From: Acholeplasma equifetale ATCC 29724
GTDB taxonomy: Bacteria; Bacillota_I; Bacilli_A; Acholeplasmatales; Acholeplasmataceae
Reading direction: 5' to 3'
DNA length: 64,000 nt
NCBI RefSeq assembly: GCF_000687735.1
Contig: NZ_JHXL01000001.1
Location: forward strand, 62,001-126,000
The position numbers and the translations under genes are program-made. The notes under the pieces were generated by a model that was not told the DNA's origin, searched no databases, and saw nothing but the letters and a program-made list of their open reading frames with translations. Positions 8,331-16,630 of the stretch are shown here, piece after piece. Within the stretch, counting starts at the first letter, position 1. The number at the start of each line of letters is the position of its first letter.

Positions 8331-9584
8331 ATGACTTTATATGAATTGTTAAGAAATTTAAAATTTGAATCGTTAACGCCTATTCAAGAGGAAGTTTTTG
8401 AAAAATTTGATGAACCACGACATATTGTTGGTTTGGCTCCTACTGGAACAGGTAAAACTCATGCGTATTTATTACCTTTATTAGTCAATCTTAAAAGGAA
8501 TCCAAATGAACTTGAAGCAATTATTTTAGTTCCGACAAATGAACTAGTTATACAAGTTTCAAAAATGTTAGAAGATACAGATAAAACTGTGATTTATAAA
8601 GCTTTTTATGGTTCTATGGACATGGAAAAAGAAGCTTTAAAACTGAAAAATAATCAACCTAATTTAATTATTACAACACCACATAAATTAGTTGATTTAT
8701 TTGTTGAAAAGCGCGTACTTAATTTAAAAAATTTACATTATTTAATATTAGATGAAGCGGATATGATGTTTGATGAAGATTTTATGAGTTTAATTGATCC
8801 TGTTTTATCTAAAATTGATGTTCCAAAGTTTTTATTATTTAGTGCAACACTTACAAAAGCGATGGAACCATTTATTAAAAAATATTTTGGCCAACACATT
8901 TTTATTGATACAACAAACGTATCAAAATTAAATATAGAATATCCATTAATTAGATGTTACGATAATAGATTAGACACATTAGTTGAAATTACTAAACGTA
9001 TTAATCCATATTTATGTTTTATTTTTGTTAGTAGAAATGAAGATATAGAGCGTGTCTTTAATCGATTACTTGATGAAGGGTTAAAAGTTATTTCGATTTC
9101 ATCAAATATTAATGTAAAGCAAAGAAAACGTATTATGGAACAAATTGAATCGCTAGAATATCAATATGTTGTCTCAAGTGACTTATTATCTCGAGGTATT
9201 GATTTTAAAGTAAGTCATGTTATTCATTATGATTTACCACATTTTTTAGAATATTTTAATCATAGAAGTGGTAGAACAGGTCGTATGGGTGATGAGGGCA
9301 TTGTTATTACACTTTATGATGAAGAAGACCGAAAGAAAATTGATAAATTAAGACAAAAAGGTATTCTCTTTGTTAATGCAACATTAACGAAAGATGGATT
9401 ACAATATGTTATAAGAAGATATAAAAAATATGACAAAAAGATTGCTGAAGCAATAAAATCAGTTCCAAAACCTAAAAAGGTTTCTCCAGGATATAAGAAA
9501 AAATATCGAAAAGAAGTTAAAAAAGCAATCCAAAGTGTCAAGAAAGAGAGATATCGTCATGCTAATATTAGGAAGTCACGTTAG
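8331..9584 (+). CDS. DEAD-box ATP-dependent RNA helicase
   Basis: This is a superfamily 2 RNA helicase that unwinds short duplexes in ribosome assembly or RNA turnover. Motifs in order are the Q-motif region (FESLTPIQEEVF), motif I APTGTGKT, motif II as LDEADMMFD, motif III SAT, and motif VI HRSGRTGRMG. The C-terminus is a basic tail (about 360-417, rich in K and R) likely to bind RNA. The frame is open from 8313, but GAGGTGAT is correctly placed only for ATG 8331. It overlaps the next gene by 26 bases. It resembles the CshB/YqfR subgroup, which in Bacillus also lies next to nfo; that assignment is inference. Confidence 0.92.
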   Translation: MTLYELLRNLKFESLTPIQEEVFEKFDEPRHIVGLAPTGTGKTHAYLLPLLVNLKRNPNELEAIILVPTNELVIQVSKMLEDTDKTVIYKAFYGSMDMEKEALKLKNNQPNLIITTPHKLVDLFVEKRVLNLKNLHYLILDEADMMFDEDFMSLIDPVLSKIDVPKFLLFSATLTKAMEPFIKKYFGQHIFIDTTNVSKLNIEYPLIRCYDNRLDTLVEITKRINPYLCFIFVSRNEDIERVFNRLLDEGLKVISISSNINVKQRKRIMEQIESLEYQYVVSSDLLSRGIDFKVSHVIHYDLPHFLEYFNHRSGRTGRMGDEGIVITLYDEEDRKKIDKLRQKGILFVNATLTKDGLQYVIRRYKKYDKKIAEAIKSVPKPKKVSPGYKKKYRKEVKKAIQSVKKERYRHANIRKSR

Positions 9585-10452
9585 TTTAAGTGGTAATGAA
9601 ATGTATTTAGGAAGTGTTAAAGAAGCACTTTCATACGGTGCAACAACAATGATGGTTTATACCGGTGCACCACAAAATACAATTCGTAAACCATTAAAAG
9701 ATATGCGTATTGATGAAGCTAAATCATTAATGCAATCATCAAATATTGATATTAATCATGTGGTTGTTCATGCACCTTATATTATTAATCTTGCAAATCC
9801 AGATCCTGAAAAAAGAAGTTTTGCAGTTGAATTTTTAACAAAAGAAATTGAAAGAACGGATGCAATGGGTGTTAATCAAGTTGTATTACATCCTGGATCA
9901 GCAGTAGGATTAGATCGCATTCAAGCAATTCAATGGATTGCAGAGGGTATTAATCAAGTATTTAATAATACACCAAACTCTAAAGTAAGAATTGCATTAG
10001 AAACAATGGCTGGAAAAGGTAATGAAGTAGGTAGAACTTTTGAAGAGCTTAAAGCAATTATCGATTTAATAGAAAATCAAGCACGTATTTCGGTATGTTT
10101 TGATACTTGTCACGTACATGATGCAGGGTATGATTTAAAAAATAATTATGAAGAGGTATTAAAACAATTTAATACTGTAGTTGGTTTAAATCGTATTAGT
10201 GTTATTCATGTAAATGATACAAAAAATGAACTTGGTGCCCATAAAGACCGTCATGAAAATATAGGTTTTGGACATTTAGGTTTTGATGTTTTAATCAAAA
10301 TCATCTTTGATGAACGTTTCAAAAATATACCTAAAATATTAGAAACACCATATGTTGATGGTTTACCACCATACAAATATGAAATAGAAATGATTAAAAA
10401 CCGTAAATTTATAGATAATCTCAAGGAAGTCATCAAAAATAGCATTGAATAA
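9559..10452 (+). CDS. nfo: Deoxyribonuclease IV (AP endonuclease, Nfo family)
   Basis: This endonuclease cuts the DNA backbone 5' of abasic sites in base excision repair using three metal ions in a TIM barrel. About 297 residues. Metal-ligand segments are visible: HAPYIINLANP, VVLHPGSAVG, IALETMAGKGNEVG, VCFDTCHVHDAGYD, IHVNDTKNELGAHKDRHENIGFGHLG and ILETPYVDG. Start 9559 gives the family-like beginning MLILGSHVS; the frame runs eight codons further upstream inside the helicase gene without support. AAGAGAG lies about eight bases before 9559. Confidence 0.94.
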   Translation: MLILGSHVSLSGNEMYLGSVKEALSYGATTMMVYTGAPQNTIRKPLKDMRIDEAKSLMQSSNIDINHVVVHAPYIINLANPDPEKRSFAVEFLTKEIERTDAMGVNQVVLHPGSAVGLDRIQAIQWIAEGINQVFNNTPNSKVRIALETMAGKGNEVGRTFEELKAIIDLIENQARISVCFDTCHVHDAGYDLKNNYEEVLKQFNTVVGLNRISVIHVNDTKNELGAHKDRHENIGFGHLGFDVLIKIIFDERFKNIPKILETPYVDGLPPYKYEIEMIKNRKFIDNLKEVIKNSIE

Positions 10453-10503
10453 TATTGTTATTCATGCTATAATGAAAATCGCGAATGTTAAAGGAGTATT
10501 GTG

Positions 10504-11151
10504 ATGGCGAAAAAATATCAAGCAATTGAATCAAAAGTACACTGGTTGACATGGACAGCGATTATTGCAATTGTTGTTGCATTAGTAAGTTTAGTCATTT
10601 TAATTCAACCATCAAAAGAAGAAGTATTTTATAATACATATTATGGTATAGCTACTGAATATGATTTTAAGAAAAAATTACCTAGAGATAATAAATATAT
10701 TATTGTTGATCGTTTAGAAGATGGATTCTTAGGTATTAATAAAGGTGTATTTTCTATGGGGGAAAGAAACGATAAATTAACAATAGTTTTCGTAAGTCAT
10801 CCTTCGATTGAAAATGGATCAACAACTTTAAGTAACGTTTATGCAAGATTATATGGTTCAAGTGAAGTAAAACCATCAATTGAAGCATCTAATTTATATA
10901 AAGAATTAGGTGATGAAAAAATTGATTTAGTTTACTATGAACTTTCATCTGATAAAGTTGATGAATTTGTAGATCAAATTAAAAATCGTTATGATAATAA
11001 ATTTGCATCTGAAACAATTCCAATGCTTCTTGTATTGTTTGATGGAAAATTAGTTGACTATGCAGTATTAACAAGTTCAAACATTCCATTACAATTAATT
11101 CAATTCTATGATTCAGTATTAGACAACAAACTAATCGCTTCATTAAAATAA
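10504..11151 (+). CDS. Membrane-anchored protein with possible thioredoxin-like fold
   Basis: Function not recognised. About 215 residues: a short cytoplasmic N-terminus, one transmembrane helix (about 15-37, LTWTAIIAIVVALVSLVILI) and an extracytoplasmic domain. The end of that domain, with SETIPMLLVLFDGKLVDYAVLT, looks like the last strands of a thioredoxin-like fold including a cis-proline position, but there is no CXXC, so redox activity is not supported. AAGGAG is seven bases before ATG 10504; the GTG directly before it is too close. TATAAT at 10468-10473 suggests its own promoter and a terminator follows directly. Confidence 0.75.
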   Translation: MAKKYQAIESKVHWLTWTAIIAIVVALVSLVILIQPSKEEVFYNTYYGIATEYDFKKKLPRDNKYIIVDRLEDGFLGINKGVFSMGERNDKLTIVFVSHPSIENGSTTLSNVYARLYGSSEVKPSIEASNLYKELGDEKIDLVYYELSSDKVDEFVDQIKNRYDNKFASETIPMLLVLFDGKLVDYAVLTSSNIPLQLIQFYDSVLDNKLIASLK

Positions 11152-11177
11152 CAGTTAGTATGAACTAACTGTTTTTT
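11150..11177 (+). terminator. Rho-independent terminator
   Basis: AACAGTTAGT at 11150-11159 pairs with ACTAACTGTT at 11164-11173 around ATGA, followed by six Ts. Confidence 0.9.
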
Positions 11178-11202
11178 ATATCATCTTTTGATGATATTTT
11201 TT
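11178..11202 (+). terminator. Second hairpin with T-run directly behind the first terminator
   Basis: ATATCATC at 11178-11185 pairs with GATGATAT at 11190-11197 around TTTT and is followed by Ts. Together with the preceding hairpin it forms a tandem terminator ahead of argS. Confidence 0.6.
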
Positions 11203-11240
11203 ATAATTTTTGTTATAATAAATTGAATTGAGGTATGGCC

Positions 11241-12911
11241 ATGATAAATCAAGTAAAAGTCGAATTAAAAAAATTATTAGAGAATAAATTGAATATATCA
11301 GGTATAGTTGTTGAAACACCAAAAAAAGGACAAAGTGATTTGAGTATCCCTCTTTTTGGTTTTGTTAAACTTCTAGGATTACCAATGATGGATGTATATC
11401 ACAAATTCAGCGATGTTATAAAAGATTATCCACTTTATTTAAAGGATGAATTTGTATCTGGATTTTTAAACATTTATTTAAATAGAGAAATATTAGCTAA
11501 AAATATATTAGATGAAGTACATTTAAAAAAATCAAATTATGGTAGTTCAGATATAAATGGTAAAACTGTTGTCATCGATTATAGTTCACCAAATATTGCA
11601 AAAAGTTTTTCAGTAGGTCATTTACGTTCTACGGTTATTGGAAATTCCTTAAAGTTAATTTATGAAAAAAATGGATATCATGTCATTGGTATTAACCACT
11701 TAGGTGACTGGGGAACTCAATTTGGTCGAATGATTGTTGCATATAAAAAATGGGGAAATGAATCATTAATTGAAAAAAATCCAATTTCTGAGCTTCAAAA
11801 ATTATACGTTAAGTTCCATGATGAACTTGCTAATCATCCTGAATTAGAGCAAGAAGGTAGAGATGCTTTCTTAAAACTTGAACAAGGTGATCCTGAGTAT
11901 ATAAAACTTTGGGAATTTTTTAGAGAACAATCACTTAAAGAATTTATGGAAATGTATGATCTTTTAAATGTAAAATTTGATTCGTTTAATGGTGAAGCAT
12001 TCTATAATGACAAGATGGATAGAGTTGTTAAAGAATTAGAAGACAAAAATTTAATTAAAGAAGATGAAGGCGCATTAGTTGTCTTCATTGGTGAAAATTA
12101 TCCACCAGTACTTATTAAACGTAGCGATGGAGCTACACTATATGCAACTAGAGATTTAGCTGCATTATTGTATAGAAAAGATACATATAATTTTGATAAA
12201 ATCCTATATGTTGTGGGCAATGAACAAAAATTACACTTTGAATCACTTAAAAAAGTTTCTGATTTAATGGGTTATAATTTTGATTTAGTTCATGTAAACT
12301 TTGGTTTAGTGCTTCAAGATGGAAAGAAAATGTCTACACGTACAGGTAAATATACAAAATTAATGGATGTCATCAATGAAGCAATTTCAAATGCTAAAAA
12401 GGCTATTGAAGAAAAAAATCCAAATTTAGAAAATAAAGAAGAAGTTGCAAAAACCGTTGGTGTTGGTGCAATTATATTCAATGACTTAAAAAATGAACGT
12501 CATTTAGATGTAGAATATAACTTAGAGCAAATGGTTAAGTTTGAAGGGCAAACAGGACCATACTTACAATATTCTATTGTGAGAATATTTAGTATGCTAA
12601 AAAACGTTAACTTAAACTTTGATCTTGTAAATTATCAAACATATACAAATGATGTATACTTTAATCTTGTACAACTCATTGATCAGTTTCCAGTTGTATT
12701 AGAACGTGCTCAAAATGAAAATTCTCCATCAGTAATCGCTAGATATTTACTACAATTAGCTCAAGAATTCAACTCATTCTATGGAAAGGTTAGAATTTTA
12801 GCTGATGATCAAAATTTACTACAAGCAAACATTTATCTTGTAACTGCAATTCAAACAGTTTTAATTGAAGGATTAAGACTATTAGGTATTGGTTATTTAG
12901 AGGCAATGTAG
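11241..12911 (+). CDS. argS: Arginyl-tRNA synthetase
   Basis: This class I aminoacyl-tRNA synthetase charges tRNA-Arg. About 556 residues. The N-terminal additional domain (about 1-95) is followed by the HIGH-type motif in DYSSPNIAKSFSVGHLRSTVIG, GDWGTQFGRM, and the KMSTRTG signature in GKKMSTRTGKYTKL. The anticodon-binding helical domain ends with QTVLIEGLRLLGI. GAGG lies directly before ATG 11235 but at proper distance from ATG 11241 (MINQVKVE), so the latter is preferred. TATAAT at 11214-11219 is a likely -10 box. The next gene starts right after its stop. Confidence 0.95.
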   Translation: MINQVKVELKKLLENKLNISGIVVETPKKGQSDLSIPLFGFVKLLGLPMMDVYHKFSDVIKDYPLYLKDEFVSGFLNIYLNREILAKNILDEVHLKKSNYGSSDINGKTVVIDYSSPNIAKSFSVGHLRSTVIGNSLKLIYEKNGYHVIGINHLGDWGTQFGRMIVAYKKWGNESLIEKNPISELQKLYVKFHDELANHPELEQEGRDAFLKLEQGDPEYIKLWEFFREQSLKEFMEMYDLLNVKFDSFNGEAFYNDKMDRVVKELEDKNLIKEDEGALVVFIGENYPPVLIKRSDGATLYATRDLAALLYRKDTYNFDKILYVVGNEQKLHFESLKKVSDLMGYNFDLVHVNFGLVLQDGKKMSTRTGKYTKLMDVINEAISNAKKAIEEKNPNLENKEEVAKTVGVGAIIFNDLKNERHLDVEYNLEQMVKFEGQTGPYLQYSIVRIFSMLKNVNLNFDLVNYQTYTNDVYFNLVQLIDQFPVVLERAQNENSPSVIARYLLQLAQEFNSFYGKVRILADDQNLLQANIYLVTAIQTVLIEGLRLLGIGYLEAM

Positions 12912-13979
12912 ATGGATCAAAATAATCAGTCACAAAAAAAAATATGGATTAATATTGTAGTTGTTATCATCATTATGTTATCAATGATAACAATCATTGG
13001 TAGTTTAAATGATTTTGAAACATTACTACAAACCATTTCAAATATAAAGATTCATTATTTTATTATTGCGCTTATTATTGCTTTGATTAGTTTTTTATTA
13101 ATGAGTCTTTCAAGTTTTATTGTTTTACGTGCGATAAATAAAAAACTTAGTTTTGGGACAGGTTTTTTAATCCAAACTGTTGAACCGTTTTTTAATGGTA
13201 TTACACCATTTTCATCAGGAGCTCAACCTTTTCAAATTTATTATTATCATAAACATCATGTTGAAGTAGAAGAATCAACATCTGTATTAGCTGTAAATTT
13301 TATATTATATCAAATCGTTACCGTTATTTTATCAACTTTGTGTATTATTTTATTTTGGGATAAAATTTATCAAGCAATGGGTATTAATGTTATATATATT
13401 CTCATTGGATATTCTATTAATACTTTAATACTTATCATGATGTTTTTAATGGCCTATGTAAATAAAGTTTACCGTTTGTTCGAAAACATGTTTGGGTTTT
13501 TCCAGCGATTTAAATTAACCAAAAAACATGCAACAAATTTTAAAAATAAAACAAAGAACTTTGTTGGTAACTTCCAAAATGGTGTTAGATTCTTATTTAC
13601 TAAAAAACGTGTATTTATATTAGGAACTTTTACGAAATTGATATCCATTATCCTTACATATTTAACGACCGTATTTATAGCTATGTCACTTGATTTTTCT
13701 TTTGATTTGAGTGACAATATATATATGATTTTTGCAAGTGTAATTGCTGTAAATACAATGATGTTTGTACCGTTACCTGGTGCATCTGGTGGTACTGAAG
13801 CAGCATTCACTGGATTAATGGCAGGATTGTTTATAAATCAAAGTAATACAACAGAATTAGTAACTATTATGTTACTATGGCGTATAGCAACATATTATTT
13901 TAGTATGTTATATGGATTTATAGGGTACTTAATTTTACAAAAGAAAAGAGTTGTAACGGATGAGAATAGGGATATTTAG
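12912..13979 (+). CDS. Flippase-like integral membrane protein (UPF0104/MprF-N-terminal family)
   Basis: This 355-residue protein has about eight hydrophobic segments and matches the lysylphosphatidylglycerol synthetase transmembrane-region family. That domain in MprF moves aminoacylated lipids across the membrane. Family-like features are ITPFSSGAQPFQIYYYHKH near residue 95 and VPLPGASGGTEAAFTGLM near 285. There is no aminoacyl-transferase domain, so it cannot make aminoacyl-lipids. It starts at the base after the argS stop and overlaps the lipid glucosyltransferase by 20 bases. From that context I infer a role in moving or organising glucolipids; this is not shown by the sequence. Confidence 0.85.
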   Translation: MDQNNQSQKKIWINIVVVIIIMLSMITIIGSLNDFETLLQTISNIKIHYFIIALIIALISFLLMSLSSFIVLRAINKKLSFGTGFLIQTVEPFFNGITPFSSGAQPFQIYYYHKHHVEVEESTSVLAVNFILYQIVTVILSTLCIILFWDKIYQAMGINVIYILIGYSINTLILIMMFLMAYVNKVYRLFENMFGFFQRFKLTKKHATNFKNKTKNFVGNFQNGVRFLFTKKRVFILGTFTKLISIILTYLTTVFIAMSLDFSFDLSDNIYMIFASVIAVNTMMFVPLPGASGGTEAAFTGLMAGLFINQSNTTELVTIMLLWRIATYYFSMLYGFIGYLILQKKRVVTDENRDI

Positions 13980-15156
13980 TGATGCTTACAAGCCATTGAT
14001 TTCTGGTGTTGTAACAAGTATTGAAACACTTAAAGAAGGATTAGAACAATTAGGACACGAGGTTTATGTCATAACACCTTATGGCCCTAATCAAAAAGAA
14101 GAACTAGATCCTCATGTTATCCGTCTAAAAGGTATTAGAGTTCCTAAAAAAGGATTAAAGGACTTTAGATGGGTATTATTTGCTAAAAGATATTTAAAGT
14201 TAGTTAAGAAATTAGAATTAGATGTAATACACATTCATACAGAATTTTCTGTTGGTCAATTAGGCTTATCAGCAATGAAAAAATTTAATATTCCTGCAGT
14301 ATATACGCTTCATACATCATACCAAGATTACACACATTATGTTTCAAAAGTCATGACATACTTTACACCAATGATAGCTAAGCGTATTGCAGGTATGATT
14401 AATAATAAATATACAAAAAGAGTCGATATGACAATTGTACCAACTAAGAAAATTTATGATAAAATGATTAAGTTGAAACACGATGGTAGATTTACAATTA
14501 TACCTTCTGGTATTGAACTTAAATCATTTTACAAAGAATCATATTCTGATGAAGAAGTACAAGCTCTTAAAGATAAACTCAGAATAAAAAAAGACGATTT
14601 TGTTGCTATTATCGTAGCACGTATTGCAAAAGAAAAGTCAATTGAAGATTTAGTTGATGGATTTGTTGAATTTCATCAAAGTTATCCAAAATCAGTATTC
14701 TTTATCGTCGGTGATGGTCCAGATAGAGTTAAATTAGAAAATCATATTAGAAAATTTAAAGGAAATGACTTTATTAAAACTTTAGGGTTTGTAAGTCATG
14801 ATCAAGTCGGATTGTATTATCAAGTTGCAGATGTATTTTTAAATGCATCGACAACAGAAACACAAGGTTTAACATATGTTGAGGCATTGGCTGCATCGTT
14901 ACCAATTGTAGTTAGATATGATGATGTATTTGATTCTTTTGTAAAGCATGGAGAAAATGGAATATTTTTCAAACAGACTAGTGAATTAGTTCAAATTTTA
15001 AAAGATATTCAAGAACAAAAAATTGACTTAAATATATTAAAAGAGAATGCTCGAAAGAGTGTTGAACCGTATTCAAAAGAACAATATGCAAAAAACTTAG
15101 TTAAGCTTTATACACAAGTTATTGAAGAAAGAAATGAAAAGAAAAAGCCTAAATAA
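13960..15156 (+). CDS. 1,2-diacylglycerol 3-alpha-glucosyltransferase (monoglucosyldiacylglycerol synthase, alMGS-like)
   Basis: This GT4-family enzyme transfers glucose from UDP-glucose to diacylglycerol at the inner membrane face, giving monoglucosyl-diacylglycerol, a main Acholeplasma membrane lipid. The 398 residues follow the known A. laidlawii enzyme closely from memory: MRIGIFSDAYKPLISGVVTS, VIHIHTEFSVGQLG, the VYTLHTSYQDYTHYVSK segment, FTIIPSGIE, IIVARIAKEKSIEDLV and the donor-binding STTETQGLTYVEALAASLP (EX7E motif). Start 13960 lies inside the flippase gene, giving translational coupling. The partner diglucosyl synthase is at 53971, in another cluster. Confidence 0.93.
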   Translation: MRIGIFSDAYKPLISGVVTSIETLKEGLEQLGHEVYVITPYGPNQKEELDPHVIRLKGIRVPKKGLKDFRWVLFAKRYLKLVKKLELDVIHIHTEFSVGQLGLSAMKKFNIPAVYTLHTSYQDYTHYVSKVMTYFTPMIAKRIAGMINNKYTKRVDMTIVPTKKIYDKMIKLKHDGRFTIIPSGIELKSFYKESYSDEEVQALKDKLRIKKDDFVAIIVARIAKEKSIEDLVDGFVEFHQSYPKSVFFIVGDGPDRVKLENHIRKFKGNDFIKTLGFVSHDQVGLYYQVADVFLNASTTETQGLTYVEALAASLPIVVRYDDVFDSFVKHGENGIFFKQTSELVQILKDIQEQKIDLNILKENARKSVEPYSKEQYAKNLVKLYTQVIEERNEKKKPK

Positions 15157-15170
15157 TTAGGCTTTTATAT
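15143..15170 (+). terminator. Terminator-like hairpin at the end of the glucosyltransferase gene
   Basis: AAAAGCCTAA at 15143-15152 pairs with TTAGGCTTTT at 15157-15166. The gene's stop codon sits in and beside the loop. The T-tract is short (TTTTATAT) and the tRNA begins four bases later, so termination may be partial. Confidence 0.65.
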
Positions 15171-15253
15171 GGGCGATTGGCGAAATCGGCAGACGCAACG
15201 GACTCAAAATCCGTCGGGAAACCATGTGGGTTCAAGTCCCACATCGCCCACCA
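15171..15253 (+). tRNA. tRNA-Leu (anticodon CAA)
   Basis: A class II tRNA with encoded CCA. The acceptor stem GGGCGAT (15171-15177) pairs with ATCGCCC (15243-15249), followed by discriminator A and CCA (15251-15253). The anticodon stem ACGGA/TCCGT encloses CTCAAAA, giving anticodon CAA, which reads UUG leucine codons. The long variable arm CGGGAAACCATG and the T-arm TGGGTTCAAGTCCCA are clear. There is no space for a promoter between it and the preceding gene, so it is probably cut from a longer transcript. Confidence 0.95.
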
Positions 15254-15267
15254 CATAGCTTTAATTG

Positions 15268-15296
15268 GTTTGATACTAAGTTATCAAACTTTTTTA
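15268..15296 (+). terminator. Rho-independent terminator after tRNA-Leu
   Basis: GTTTGATA at 15268-15275 pairs with TATCAAAC at 15282-15289 around CTAAGT, followed by seven Ts. Confidence 0.9.
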
Positions 15297-15347
15297 TTTG
15301 TTTAAAGGATACTTAAGTGTTAAAATCGCTATTAAGAGGGATGTATT

Positions 15348-15530
15348 ATGATTAAAGAACCTAATATTTTACTAAGTTATATAAACACAAAACTTCGTGA
15401 TTTTTATAAATCGATAGATGACTTATGTGAAGATTTAGACTTATCAAAAGATGAAATTGATCAAATTTTAATTTCAATTGGTTATATATATGATGAATCA
15501 TCAAATCAATACAAATTGAAAATTACTTGA
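15348..15530 (+). CDS. DUF4250 family small protein
   Basis: A 60-residue protein of unknown function. The pattern NILLSYINTKLRDFYKSIDD followed by LCEDLDLSKDEIDQIL and IGYIYDESSNQYK is that of the DUF4250 family, found across Firmicutes. It is predicted helical and soluble, with acidic and hydrophobic residues that suggest a small helical bundle or a helix-turn-helix-like fold. AAGAGGGATG precedes ATG 15348 at good spacing. It stands alone between two terminators, so it is monocistronic. Confidence 0.85.
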   Translation: MIKEPNILLSYINTKLRDFYKSIDDLCEDLDLSKDEIDQILISIGYIYDESSNQYKLKIT

Positions 15531-15591
15531 TATAGATTATTAAGTTTTGTTGATATAGAAATATATATTTACACGTATTAGATTTAATTAT

Positions 15592-15617
15592 AAATGCTGT
15601 TATAACAGCATTTTTTT
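15592..15617 (+). terminator. Rho-independent terminator
   Basis: AAATGCTGT at 15592-15600 pairs with ACAGCATTT at 15605-15613 around TATA, followed by a T-run. Confidence 0.88.
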
Positions 15618-15675
15618 ATTAATCAAATCAAATTTATTGCTTATTATATAAAATAATGATAAACTTAATAAAAAA

Positions 15676-15691
15676 TTAAGGTATACCATAA
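15676..15691 (+). promoter_or_regulatory. Candidate metal-regulator operator upstream of the Mn/Zn ABC operon
   Basis: TTAAGGTATACCATAA is a palindrome with one mismatched pair (arms TTAAGGTA and TACCATAA), located 15 bases before the start codon of the substrate-binding protein and just before its AAGGAGAG ribosome-binding site. A DtxR-family regulator is encoded at the end of the same gene run, so it is the obvious candidate to bind here. A repressor bound at this place would block transcription start or early elongation. Confidence 0.5.
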
Positions 15692-15706
15692 AAAAGGAGA
15701 GAAATC

Positions 15707-16618
15707 ATGAAAAAAATCATTATGCTTATTACTTATATGATTTTGTCTTTTATATGTGTAAGTTGTGAAATTAAAAAGTATGAATACATTGAAGGTAAGG
15801 TTAATATTGTAGTTACGACGACTATGTTAGCTGATTTAACAAAAGAATTAGGCAAAGAACGAGTTAATGTTAAAACATTGATGGAAGTTGGCGTAGATCC
15901 GCATAGTTTTGAACCACGTCCAAGTGATGTCCGAGCTTTGATTCAATCAGATTTAATAATTGCAAACGGTCTACATTTAGAAGCTAAACTTTTAAATGTT
16001 CTTGATGGTTTTGAAAATGATAAATTGTTAAATATTGGGAAATATTTAGATGAAAGTAAACTTATTTATGATGAGAATGGTCAAGTTGATCCTCATATAT
16101 GGTTTGATATTGATCTTTGGATGGATACAGCAAAAATTATCAAAGATAGATTAATTGCATTTGATAAAAAGTGTGAAGATATATACGAACATAATTATAG
16201 AAATTATGTATTAGAACTAAATGAATTAAAGATATATGTCTTATCGCGTATTAATGAATTGAATATTGATAAACGAATTTTAGTCACAGCACATGATGCA
16301 TTTAGTTATTTTGGTAAAGCATATGATTTTCAATTATATTCTATACAAGGAATTTCAACTGAAACTGAAGCAAGTGCCAAAGATATTGAATCATTAGCTA
16401 ATTTCGTAGCTTTACATAAAGTTAATGCAATTTTTATAGAATCTTCTGTTCCGTATACAACAATTGAATCTGTTATACAAAGTGCTAAAGTTAAAGGTCA
16501 TAATTTAAAAATTGGTGGAGAATTACATTCGGACTCACTAGGTTCAAATGAAGATGATAATACATATATAAAAATGGTTAAAAAGAATGTTGATACCATC
16601 GTAGATAATTTAAAATAA
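15707..16618 (+). CDS. Manganese/zinc ABC transporter substrate-binding lipoprotein (cluster A-I, TroA/MntA type)
   Basis: This extracytoplasmic protein captures Mn2+ or Zn2+ and passes it to the permeases. The 303 residues start with a signal peptide ending in CVSC, with the lipidated cysteine at residue 20; cysteine in place of leucine at -3 makes the lipobox slightly atypical. Metal-ligand regions of the family are present: VGVDPHSFEPRPSD, VDPHIWFD and QGISTETEASAKDIE. There is no histidine-rich loop of the ZnuA type, so manganese, or both metals, is more likely than zinc alone. The start is supported by AAGGAGAG. Confidence 0.92.
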   Translation: MKKIIMLITYMILSFICVSCEIKKYEYIEGKVNIVVTTTMLADLTKELGKERVNVKTLMEVGVDPHSFEPRPSDVRALIQSDLIIANGLHLEAKLLNVLDGFENDKLLNIGKYLDESKLIYDENGQVDPHIWFDIDLWMDTAKIIKDRLIAFDKKCEDIYEHNYRNYVLELNELKIYVLSRINELNIDKRILVTAHDAFSYFGKAYDFQLYSIQGISTETEASAKDIESLANFVALHKVNAIFIESSVPYTTIESVIQSAKVKGHNLKIGGELHSDSLGSNEDDNTYIKMVKKNVDTIVDNLK

Positions 16619-16630
16619 AGGGGGATATAT

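Noticed and set aside
13469-13810. Open frame of 113 codons on the - strand
   Set aside because: It is antisense to the flippase-like gene, whose frame has a recognised family pattern; the reverse frame has no start signal or protein likeness.
12954-13900. Aminoacyl-lipid synthesis (MprF function) for the membrane protein next to argS
   Set aside because: The protein has only the membrane flippase-like part; the aminoacyltransferase domain is missing in this gene and its neighbours.
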